A DNA stretch of 64,000 nt from Sphingopyxis sp. MSC1_008 (GTDB lineage: Bacteria > Pseudomonadota > Alphaproteobacteria > Sphingomonadales > Sphingomonadaceae), in assembly GCF_023197165.1 (NCBI RefSeq), contig NZ_JALPRD010000015.1, positions 34,179-98,178 of the forward strand. The letters run 5' to 3'. The translations under genes were made by a program, and so were the position numbers. Shown here in pieces: positions 9,632 through 17,394 of this stretch. Every line of letters begins with the position of its first letter. Position 1 is the stretch's first letter. The notes below the pieces were generated by a model. That model worked only from the letters and a program-made list of their open reading frames with translations, did no database searches and was not told the origin of the DNA.

Positions 9632-11848
9632 ATGAGAAACAGCCGGCGCATAGCGATGACGCTGCTCACCACATCGGCCATTGTGGCAGCAACAATGCCA
9701 GCAACCGGCTTTGCCAAGCCTGCGCAGCAGCAGGACGGCATCGATGCTCAGCCCGACGCGACAACAGCGGCTCCCGACTCCGGCGAGATCGTCGTCACCG
9801 CGCAAAAGAGGGAGCAGCGGCTGCAGGACGTGCCCGCAGCGGTATCGGTCGTGGACACCGGGGCGCTCGCGCAGACCAATCAGTCTCGTCTCCGCGATTT
9901 CTTCTCGAGCGTGCCGGGATTTCAGGCGTCGCCATCACCTGGAGGCGGCGGCACGCAAACGCTGGTCATCCGCGGCATCTCGTCAGGAACGTTTTCAAAC
10001 CCCACAGTCGGGATCATGATCGACGAGGTCCCGTTCGGGGCTGCCGTGACGGAATTCTCTCCCGAGGTGGATCCGGCCGATCTTGAGCGAATTGAGGTCC
10101 TGCGCGGCCCCCAAGGCACGCTCTATGGCGCTAGCAGCTTGGGCGGCCTCGTGAAATTCGTGACGACCGAGCCCTCCACGACAAGGGTGTTCGGGAAAGT
10201 TGAAGCCGGTATCAACGGTGTCAGCCACGGCAGTAGTGTGGGCTATGCGTTGCGCGGCGCGATCAATCTTCCACTGGCGGAGACGTTCGCGATCCGGGTC
10301 AGCGGTTTCACCCGCAAGGACCCAGGCTACATCGACAATCCGATCCTCGGAAAGAATGACGTCAACGACTTTTCCTCGCGCGGAGGCAGAATCTCGGCCC
10401 TTTGGAAAGCCACGGACAACGTATCGGTCAAGCTAAGCGCGCTATTTCAGCGCAGCATCGCTCAGGGCCAGAACGAGGAAGTCAGTGCTGCCGGGCTTGG
10501 GAACTATCAGACCAACTACATACTCGACACAGGCCGATCCACGAAAAATATCCGCGCCTATAGCGCCGTTATCCAAGCCGACTTGGGACCGATCAACCTG
10601 ACCTCGGTGACAGCCTATTCAACGTTCGAGGCGACTGCGGCGCAGGATTATACCAGTATCCCGCCATGGGGCACCCTTGCGGCAAACGGCTTCGGCGTGC
10701 CGGGCGCGCCGTCTCGCTATCGCGCCAATGTCAAGCGGCCGACACAGGAACTGCGGGCGACGTTCCGGACCGGCCCGATGATCGACTGGCTCCTCGGTGG
10801 ATTCTACTCCGACGAGCAGACGTTCATCAGGCAAGCGATCACCGCACAGGCAGTGGATGGCACGACCGCGGGGACCATTTTCCGGTATGAGCAGCCGATC
10901 AATTTCAGGGAGTATGCGGTATTTGCGAACCCCACGGTCCGGCTGTCCGACAAGTTCAGCGTTCAGTTCGGTGGCCGCTATAGCTGGCAGACGGCCACCT
11001 ACGAGGCCGTGACTCAGAGCGGTTCTCTCTACGGCGGGAATACAATCGTTCTTCCGGAGCTTGTCCGTCGCGACAAGGTTTTCACCTATCTCGTAACGCC
11101 GCAATATCGCTTCAGCAGCGATCTGATGCTCTACGCGCGCGTCGCTACCGGCTATCGGCCCGGCCGGTCCAATTCCGCCAATCCCAATCCGCTGATCCCG
11201 CGCGTCGCGGCGCCGGACCGGACGACCAATTACGAAATTGGCGTGAAGGGCGATCTGATCGACAACATGCTCACCTATGACGTCTCATTGTATCAAATCG
11301 ACTGGAAGAAGGTTCAGCTGGTGCAGATCGATCCAGTCTCCAGTCTTTCTTTCACGTCGAACGCCGGACGCGCGCGAAGCAAAGGTGCCGAAGTCTCGCT
11401 TACGTTGCGGCCCGGGAGCGGCTTTAATCTCAGCGGCTGGCTCAGCTACAACAAGTCCGTGCTGACCGAGGGTGTCGTCAGCACTGCGGCCTATGCGCCA
11501 ACGGGGGCGACCCTCCCGTATAGCCCGCGCTTTTCTGCAAATGCGTCCATAGACAAGCGATTCGACATCTCTGCCGACGTAACCGGAACGCTCGGGGCGA
11601 CGTTCAGCCACGTAAGCGGTCGCGAGGGCACGTTCGTCGCGACGCCGGCGCGCGCCATTTATCCGGCCTATAGCCAGTTCGATTTGCGCGCCGGCCTCCA
11701 ATATGCGGACTGGTCGCTCACGCTCTACGCGCGCAACGTGACGGACAAGCGCGGGCTGATCGGGGGCGGTGCCGGCGCCTATCCGCCCTCGGCCTTCGTC
11801 TACATCCAGCCTCGCAGCTTCGGCGCGTCGCTGGGCAAGGCCTTTTGA
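9632..11848 (+). CDS. TonB-dependent outer-membrane receptor
   Basis: 738 aa. A signal peptide occupies about residues 1-30, ending near GFAKP. A TonB-box/plug start follows with EIVVTAQKREQRL. The plug holds VLRGPQGTLYGASSLGGLVKFV at about 155-176, and the remainder is a 22-stranded barrel ending in the aromatic C-terminus GASLGKAF. It imports a scarce or bulky compound across the outer membrane using TonB/ExbBD energy. AAGGGAGAG precedes the start. It is a clear paralogue of the receptor at 17395 (shared plug motifs SQSRLRDFF, SPGGGG and VGIMIDEVPFGA). Ligand unknown; placement among acyl-CoA genes argues for a carbon source rather than a siderophore. Confidence 0.94.
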   Translation: MRNSRRIAMTLLTTSAIVAATMPATGFAKPAQQQDGIDAQPDATTAAPDSGEIVVTAQKREQRLQDVPAAVSVVDTGALAQTNQSRLRDFFSSVPGFQASPSPGGGGTQTLVIRGISSGTFSNPTVGIMIDEVPFGAAVTEFSPEVDPADLERIEVLRGPQGTLYGASSLGGLVKFVTTEPSTTRVFGKVEAGINGVSHGSSVGYALRGAINLPLAETFAIRVSGFTRKDPGYIDNPILGKNDVNDFSSRGGRISALWKATDNVSVKLSALFQRSIAQGQNEEVSAAGLGNYQTNYILDTGRSTKNIRAYSAVIQADLGPINLTSVTAYSTFEATAAQDYTSIPPWGTLAANGFGVPGAPSRYRANVKRPTQELRATFRTGPMIDWLLGGFYSDEQTFIRQAITAQAVDGTTAGTIFRYEQPINFREYAVFANPTVRLSDKFSVQFGGRYSWQTATYEAVTQSGSLYGGNTIVLPELVRRDKVFTYLVTPQYRFSSDLMLYARVATGYRPGRSNSANPNPLIPRVAAPDRTTNYEIGVKGDLIDNMLTYDVSLYQIDWKKVQLVQIDPVSSLSFTSNAGRARSKGAEVSLTLRPGSGFNLSGWLSYNKSVLTEGVVSTAAYAPTGATLPYSPRFSANASIDKRFDISADVTGTLGATFSHVSGREGTFVATPARAIYPAYSQFDLRAGLQYADWSLTLYARNVTDKRGLIGGGAGAYPPSAFVYIQPRSFGASLGKAF

Positions 11849-11854
11849 TCTCGC

Positions 11855-11878
11855 CGGCCCGCGCTCCGGCGCGGGCCG
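11855..11878 (+). terminator. GC-rich hairpin after the TonB receptor gene
   Basis: Perfect 10-bp arms at 11855-11864 and 11869-11878 with a 4-nt loop, beginning 6 nt after the stop. There is no U-run. It could limit transcription into the SnoaL genes or protect the receptor mRNA end. Confidence 0.45.
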
Positions 11879-11901
11879 ATCCAAACCCGTGTGGAGCAAA
11901 T

Positions 11902-12321
11902 ATGTCATTGTCCTCGTCCTCGACTCAGGAAGAAATCAACGCGCATTATCGCGCGGCCCTGACCGCCTATACCGATGCGTTCACCGCCCGCGATCCCGAG
12001 GCGATCCTGAAACTGTTCGCTCCGGGTGCCTCCCTTGAGGATCCGGTCGGCTCGGGCCGCTTCGTCAACGGCATCGATGCGCTCCGTCCCTATTTCATTC
12101 GTGCCTGCGGGCGCGACATCAAGATGCGGATCGATGGACACATTTCCTGTTCCAAAGGCGACGCCGCCTGCGCGCCCATCCGCGTCGATGTCGACGGCAG
12201 CGTAATTCACGCCATCAGCGTGGCAAGGTTCGACCAAGAAGGACTCATCATTCGGTACGAAGCTTATTGGGGGCCGGGCGATCTTGAGGGTCCGGACCCG
12301 AGCATCGGGCGCCCCATCTGA
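11902..12321 (+). CDS. SnoaL-like / NTF2-fold protein (copy 1)
   Basis: 139 aa, the usual length of single-domain NTF2-fold (cone-shaped alpha+beta barrel) proteins. The pattern HYRAALTAYTDAFTARDPEAILKLFAPGASLEDPVG is typical of SnoaL-like and ketosteroid-isomerase-like proteins, which isomerise, hydrate or cyclise hydrophobic substrates. There is no signal peptide. It forms a tandem pair with the next gene, about 60 bp away. The catalytic role cannot be assigned from sequence. Two copies beside SDR and CoA enzymes suggest a double-bond isomerase or hydratase step on a cyclic intermediate (inference). Confidence 0.82.
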   Translation: MSLSSSSTQEEINAHYRAALTAYTDAFTARDPEAILKLFAPGASLEDPVGSGRFVNGIDALRPYFIRACGRDIKMRIDGHISCSKGDAACAPIRVDVDGSVIHAISVARFDQEGLIIRYEAYWGPGDLEGPDPSIGRPI

Positions 12322-12379
12322 CGAAGCCGCTCGGCGCTGACGAAGATCGCTTGGCGCCGATCCTAACATTGGAGACATC

Positions 12380-12814
12380 ATGACATCCCCGGCTCTAACG
12401 ACCCAGGCCGAAAAGAATGCGCATTATCGCGCAGTCCTCGCCACCTACGTCCAGCTCGTCACGGCGCGCGAGGTCGAGGCGATCCTCCTGCTATTCGCCA
12501 GCGATGCGATACTCGAAGATCCCGTCGGCGCCGGCCGGCCCGTCATCGGCGTGGAGGCTTTGCGGGACTTCTACACGAAGATATGCGATCGCGGCCTGAC
12601 GCTGCAGATCGACGGGCACATCTCGTGCGCCAGGGCCAACGTCGCCTGTGCGCCGATCCGGATCGATGTGGACACCAGTATTACGCGCGCCATCAGCGTG
12701 GCCTATTTCGACGAACAAGGCCTCATCACCCGCTATGATGCGCATTGGGGTCCCGGCGACATCGAACGCCTCGACGAGGATCGCGTGCGCCCGACTGACG
12801 TCGCGCCAACATGA
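12380..12814 (+). CDS. SnoaL-like / NTF2-fold protein (copy 2)
   Basis: 144 aa. It aligns along its whole length with the preceding gene product (AEKNAHYRAVLATY at the N-terminus; DGHISCARANVACAPIRIDVD in the middle; YDAHWGPGDIE near the end). The pair therefore arose by tandem duplication and has since diverged. The SnoaL-like fold gives the same possible roles of isomerase, hydratase or cyclase. GGAGACATC precedes the start. The two may act on successive intermediates or form a heteromer (inference). Confidence 0.82.
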   Translation: MTSPALTTQAEKNAHYRAVLATYVQLVTAREVEAILLLFASDAILEDPVGAGRPVIGVEALRDFYTKICDRGLTLQIDGHISCARANVACAPIRIDVDTSITRAISVAYFDEQGLITRYDAHWGPGDIERLDEDRVRPTDVAPT

Positions 12815-12890
12815 GCGGCGATCGCCGCGAGGCACTCGCTGCCTTTCGAGAGCGGCCCAAACCGATGTTCGGTGTAAAAGGGAAACGGAC

Positions 12891-13670
12891 ATGATTTCAC
12901 TCGAAGGGCGCGTCGCGCTCGTTACCGGTGCGGCTGCCGGCATCGGATTTGGCATAGCCACGATATTGGCGCGCGCCGGCGCGCGTATCGCGATCAACGA
13001 TATCGATGCGGCCGCAGCCACAGCGGCGGCGGAACGCATCGGGGGAGGCGCCTTCGCCGTCCCCGGCAATGTCGCTGTGGAAGCCGAGGCGCGCGCGATG
13101 ATCGCCGCCGTTCTGGAGGCTGCTGGCTGCCTCGATATTCTCGTCAACAACGCAGGCGTCCCCCAGCCGATCTCAGGTCTGACATCGTTTCCCGTCGATG
13201 AGTGGCAGCGCGTGCTGGACGTCAATCTGCGCGGCACCTTCGTGATGAGCCAGGCCGCGGCGAGGGAGATGATCGAGCGAAGCCAGGGCACGATTATCAA
13301 CATCTCCTCCGTCACGGGGCTCGCCGCGATCCCCGGTTCCCACGCATATGGCGTCTCCAAAGCCGGCGTCGCCATGCTTACGCAGACGCTGGCGTCCGAA
13401 CTCGCGCCCCACAACATCCGCGTCAATGCGGTCGCGCCGGGCGTTATCGCCGCGCCGATGCTGGCGAAGATGGGCGTCGATGCCGATCGCGTCGCCCATA
13501 TCGAGCGCAGGGTGCCAATGGGGCGGCTTGGTCAACCGGACGAGATTGGCCACGCCGTCGCGTTCCTGGCGTCCGATCTGTCGAGCTATACGACCGGCGC
13601 TGTCCTGCCGGTCGATGGCGGCTGGCTGTCGTTCAGCGGCGTCGGCTCGCCACCAGCGCGAACAGCATAA
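12891..13670 (+). CDS. Short-chain dehydrogenase/reductase (SDR), copy A
   Basis: 259 aa classical SDR. The NAD(P)-binding TGAAAGIGFGIA lies at about residues 12-23. Asp in NDIDA at the end of beta-2 suggests NAD(H) preference. The NNAG motif is near residue 88, the catalytic Ser is in NISSV, YGVSK gives Tyr/Lys near residue 155, and the C-terminus is VDGGW. It oxidises a secondary alcohol or reduces a ketone, probably in beta-oxidation or ring modification here. It is a close paralogue of the minus-strand SDR at 15067; the shared C-terminal block reads VLPVDGGWLSF. Confidence 0.9.
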   Translation: MISLEGRVALVTGAAAGIGFGIATILARAGARIAINDIDAAAATAAAERIGGGAFAVPGNVAVEAEARAMIAAVLEAAGCLDILVNNAGVPQPISGLTSFPVDEWQRVLDVNLRGTFVMSQAAAREMIERSQGTIINISSVTGLAAIPGSHAYGVSKAGVAMLTQTLASELAPHNIRVNAVAPGVIAAPMLAKMGVDADRVAHIERRVPMGRLGQPDEIGHAVAFLASDLSSYTTGAVLPVDGGWLSFSGVGSPPARTA

Positions 13671-13844
13671 ACACTGCCCGTTGCGTGCGCAGTATTCGTG
13701 CGCGCCGCCCAGGAGCGTCACTCCGCCGTCTGGCACGAGTTTGAACACCATCCTCCGCTATTCGGGCATATCCGGTTCGTCTCCCGAACTGGCTGGGCTG
13801 TCATGCCGGAGAGGTTGGGCTAAGTGCTTGAAGGGGATTTGAAT

Positions 13845-14867
13845 GTGACCCGCAGGAACCGCCAATGGCTTCTCCAAAATCGTCCGCAGGATCGATTGAA
13901 GCTCGAAAACTTCCGGTTTCACGAGGCTGATTTTATTCTGCCTGATTTGGAAGACGGACAAATCCTTGTGCGGAATCGGATGTTTGCCTGCGCCCCCACA
14001 CTGCGCAACGGGATGAACGAACCTGGCCGAAGTTATGCGGCGTCAGCCACGTTGAACGAGCCGATCGCCGGCATGGCCGGCGTGGAGGTCCTCCAGTCTC
14101 GCAACGACGAATATCCAGTTGGAGCGCGACTGGTCGTGCGGTCGCGCTGGGAGGATTTCTCCGTGATCACTCCCGATGCGAGCATGTCGCCCGTGCTTCG
14201 GGTGCCCAATGACATGACAATCGAAGACGCAATGGGCATCTACGGCATGAACAGCTTGGCCGCCTATTTCGGCATGCTGCGAGTGGCGAGGCCGCGCCGG
14301 GGTGAAACTGTCGTAGTCTCAGGCGCCGCAGGATCAACGGGCTCGATGGCCGCCCAGATAGCGCGGATTCATGGGTGCCGAGTGATAGGAATAGCCGGCG
14401 GGCAAAGCAAATGCGAATGGCTCCGCGAGGGCGCGCGCATCAGTGAGACGATTGACTATAAAAGCGAAGATGTGGCTGCGCGGCTGGCGCAGCTCTGTCC
14501 TGAAGGCGTGAGCGCGTTCTTCGACAATGTCGGCGGCACGATACTCCAGGCCGTGGTCGATAATATAGCGCGCCGCGGACGGATTGCCCTCTGTGGGCAG
14601 ATTGCCGCTTACAACTCCGATAGCTCCGCTCCGGGACCCCGAGATATGATGAAGCTCGTCTACGGGGCGGTCCGCATCGAGGGATTCCTGCTGAGTGACT
14701 TCATCCCGGACATAGAGCAGGCGAGAACGGAACTCGTCAAATGGAACAACGCTGGTGAGCTGGTCCATCGCGTTGACGTGCGGGAGGGATTTGAGAATTT
14801 GCCTTCGAGTTTTCTTGATCTCTTCTCAGGTGCTAATGCGGGCACCCTGCTGGTACGGACAGTGTAG
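13845..14867 (+). CDS. NADP-dependent oxidoreductase, CurA/LTB4-dehydrogenase-like MDR family
   Basis: 340 aa from a GTG start with AAGGGG 8 nt upstream; the frame is also open from a GTG at 13824. The N-terminal NRQWLL, the cofactor motif SGAAGSTGSMAAQIA and FDNVGG are typical of the zinc-independent medium-chain reductases that include curcumin/alkenal reductase CurA and leukotriene B4 12-hydroxydehydrogenase. Family members reduce the C=C bond of alpha,beta-unsaturated ketones with NADPH. In this block it may saturate an enone made by the neighbouring SDR or SnoaL enzymes (inference). Confidence 0.86.
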   Translation: MTRRNRQWLLQNRPQDRLKLENFRFHEADFILPDLEDGQILVRNRMFACAPTLRNGMNEPGRSYAASATLNEPIAGMAGVEVLQSRNDEYPVGARLVVRSRWEDFSVITPDASMSPVLRVPNDMTIEDAMGIYGMNSLAAYFGMLRVARPRRGETVVVSGAAGSTGSMAAQIARIHGCRVIGIAGGQSKCEWLREGARISETIDYKSEDVAARLAQLCPEGVSAFFDNVGGTILQAVVDNIARRGRIALCGQIAAYNSDSSAPGPRDMMKLVYGAVRIEGFLLSDFIPDIEQARTELVKWNNAGELVHRVDVREGFENLPSSFLDLFSGANAGTLLVRTV

Positions 14868-15066
14868 CGCCAGCTGACCGCCGCCAACGAGCGGGGGAGG
14901 GCTGCCAAATCAATTAAATGACGTTAAGGTTCTTTCGCTGCTCCTCCGGCGCTTCATAAATCGCTTTATTCAAACGCCTCCGGCGAGGAACGCTCGAAGT
15001 CGCCTTGCTCCGTGGCTATGGTCCGCGCGAACATGCAGGACAATCATTTGCGCTGCTCGCCGCCGC

Positions 15067-15843
15067 TCACTTCGCCTGCGGCACCGCGCCCCAGCCGCCA
15101 AAGGAGAGCCAGCCACCATCGACGGGAAGAACCGTACCAGTAATGTAGCTGGCGGCATCCGAGGCGAGGAACGCAACGGCCTTGCCTATTTCCTCCGGCT
15201 GCCCGAGCCGCCCCAAAGGCGTACGGTTCAGTATTGGAGACAGGTCCTCCGACCCAACGCCAGTCGCCTCCAGCATGGGGGCATCCGTCACGCCCGGTGC
15301 CACCGCATTGACTCGAATTCCGTATCGCGCCAGCTCTGACGCGAGGGTCTTGGTCAGCATGACCGCGCCCGCCTTCGACACGCCATAGGCATGCGATGCG
15401 GGGAAGGGCGTCAGACCAACGATCGAGACGATGTTGACGATCGCGCCGCTCCGCTGCTCGATCATGCGCAGTGCGGCCGCCTTGCTCATCACGAGCGTCC
15501 CTCGCAGGTTAACATCGATCACGCGCTGCCATGCCTCGATGTCGAGCGATTGCAGTTTGACCCTGGGTTGGGAGACACCGGCATTGTTCACCAGAATATC
15601 GATACGGCCGGCTGTTCGCTCGACCATGGTCAGTATCGCTTCGGCGTCTGCTTCGTCGATGACATTGCCGGCGGCGACGAATGCCCCATTGCCGATCTTT
15701 TCTGCGGCCGCCTGCGCCGCCTGCGCATCGACGTCGTTGACCGCGACGCGCGCGCCGAGTTCGGCCAAAACGCTAGCGATTGAAAAGCCGATGCCGCGAC
15801 CTGCCCCGGTGACCAGGGCAATCCTACCGTCAAACGAGATCAT
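15067..15843 (-). CDS. Short-chain dehydrogenase/reductase (SDR), copy B
   Basis: 258 aa classical SDR. TGAGRGIGFSIA binds the cofactor, NDVDAQ carries the NAD-type Asp, and NNAGVSQP, NIVSIVG and YGVSK supply the catalytic Asn/Ser/Tyr/Lys set. It resembles copy A at 12891 from end to end but lies on the opposite strand. Its start overlaps the stop of the enoyl-CoA hydratase (ATGA, 15840-15843), so hydratase and dehydrogenase are translationally coupled. The likely job is oxidation of the 3-hydroxyacyl-CoA made by that hydratase (inference). Confidence 0.9.
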   Translation of the reverse strand: MISFDGRIALVTGAGRGIGFSIASVLAELGARVAVNDVDAQAAQAAAEKIGNGAFVAAGNVIDEADAEAILTMVERTAGRIDILVNNAGVSQPRVKLQSLDIEAWQRVIDVNLRGTLVMSKAAALRMIEQRSGAIVNIVSIVGLTPFPASHAYGVSKAGAVMLTKTLASELARYGIRVNAVAPGVTDAPMLEATGVGSEDLSPILNRTPLGRLGQPEEIGKAVAFLASDAASYITGTVLPVDGGWLSFGGWGAVPQAK

Positions 15844-16649
15844 TCCTGCCGTCCCAAGCGTCCGAAGGCTGGCGCACGTCGTTCGCGAAAGGCCGCCAGG
15901 GCCTCGCGATGGTCGTCGGTGACGTTGGTTAGGCTTTCGTATCCCAGACCGACGTCAATGGCCGCCGCGGCCGCTTGCTTCAGGCCTATATTGATTGTCA
16001 GCTTGGAATAGCGGATCGCCAGCTGGGCCCCGGAAGCCAGCCTGTCGGAATAAGCCTCGACGGCGGAATCGAGTTCTTCGTCAGGCACCTTGAAATTGAC
16101 GAGGCCGATGCGTTCCGCCTCAGTCGCGCTGATGCGGTCGCCCGTGAAGAGATAATGCTTGGCGCGCGCATATCCGACAAGTTGGGGCCAGATTACGGCG
16201 CCGCCATCTCCGGCCACCATGGCGACGCTGACATGCGGGTCGGAGATATAGGCGGATTCGGCAATGAAGCTGACATCACAGAACAATGCGACCGTCGCGC
16301 CCAGTCCGACCGCGGGACCGTTAATGCGAGCGATGATCGGTTTTTCGCAATCGAGCATCGCAAAGATGATCTGCTTTGCTTCGCGAACCGTTCTCTCGAA
16401 CATCTCCGGCTTGTCGCAGGCATCCTGCTGCCAATCGATGTCGCCGCCCGCGCTGAACGCACGACCAACCCCGGTGAGGATGACGATATCGCTATCCTGA
16501 TCTTCGTTCACCCGCAGGAGGACGTCGGCGAGCTCGGTGTGCAAAAGCGCGTTGAAGGCGTTCAACTTCTCGGGCCGGTTCAAGGAGATCGTGATGATCC
16601 TTCCCCGCCTCGCCAGCGTGATATGCTCGTATTTTCCGAAGGATTTCAT
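15840..16649 (-). CDS. Enoyl-CoA hydratase/isomerase family protein
   Basis: 269 aa crotonase-fold protein. SLNRPEKLNAFN lies at about 22-33, the oxyanion-hole region is SAGGDIDWQQ at about 67-76, and INGPAVGLGATVALFCDV covers the second oxyanion hole at about 110-127. The usual catalytic Glu positions of classical hydratases are not conserved around SDPHVSVAMVAGDGG (Asp/Gly-rich), so isomerase, hydrolase or lyase activity is possible. It is the first gene of a two-gene minus-strand operon with SDR copy B. Confidence 0.88.
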   Translation of the reverse strand: MKSFGKYEHITLARRGRIITISLNRPEKLNAFNALLHTELADVLLRVNEDQDSDIVILTGVGRAFSAGGDIDWQQDACDKPEMFERTVREAKQIIFAMLDCEKPIIARINGPAVGLGATVALFCDVSFIAESAYISDPHVSVAMVAGDGGAVIWPQLVGYARAKHYLFTGDRISATEAERIGLVNFKVPDEELDSAVEAYSDRLASGAQLAIRYSKLTINIGLKQAAAAAIDVGLGYESLTNVTDDHREALAAFRERRAPAFGRLGRQE

Positions 16650-17394
16650 ACTCGATTGTCTCTCTCTTGTGTGATGTCGGGGCGCCGCAACTGGGGCATT
16701 CAGCGGTGCATAGTGGGGGGTGGCGGCGTCAGTCCTGTCACCCGAACTCTCGTGATCATTGTAAGGAGTGAAAGTCCCAGAGCCCGTGCCGGTGCTTGAG
16801 TCAGGGAGACGGCCCTGAGGGCAGGATTGCGTGAAGTTGCGGTCGTGGATTGATACATGGCGACTTTAAATTGTAAGATTCGGACAGATGAAGTGTCGGA
16901 TTGCGCATGTGTCGGCGGACCATCCGAAATAGCCGCTCCGGCTGGGCTCGGATGATCCTGACCCTTGCGGGGGTTCCAAGCCCGCGACGCCAGTTTTATC
17001 GGCGACGGACTGCGAATTGACCAGGTCGGGGTCCACCATTTAGAGAGTTGCGAGGGTTTTTGTGTCCGAGCAGTTGCCGTCCTTGAACAGTCTTCCTGAC
17101 ACGATGAGGGCGGCGCCCATTGGCGTCGGCTAGCCGCGTAGGGCTTGCACGGCGACGAAGATGCCAGGCGTGCGCATCCCTCACCTTCGGCTGGCTCGAC
17201 ACACTGCCGTCAGCCTAGCGCACTTCCGTCGCTAGATACCGTCGACGTAGCGTCAACCTGACCGATGGCGTCGCTTGTGTTCAACTAAACGACGCTTTGA
17301 AGCAATCCTTCGCCGATCCAGCAAGCTTATCCCTCACGGGTGAGAGGCCGCCTGACGGCCCTCGCTCAAAATAACAAATATGAGGGGATGGAAA
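16650..17394. other. 745-bp intergenic region, possibly mobile-element remnant
   Basis: No intact gene. Short frames on both strands are interrupted by stops, and the segment about 16880-17210 reads like decayed coding DNA in more than one frame, but I could not assign a family. It contains the divergent promoters of the hydratase operon (minus) and the TonB receptor (plus). Confidence 0.4.

Noticed and set aside
16760..16860. Group II intron-like start (GTGAAAGTCC stretch)
   Set aside because: Only a short resemblance; no domain V hairpin and no reverse transcriptase gene nearby.
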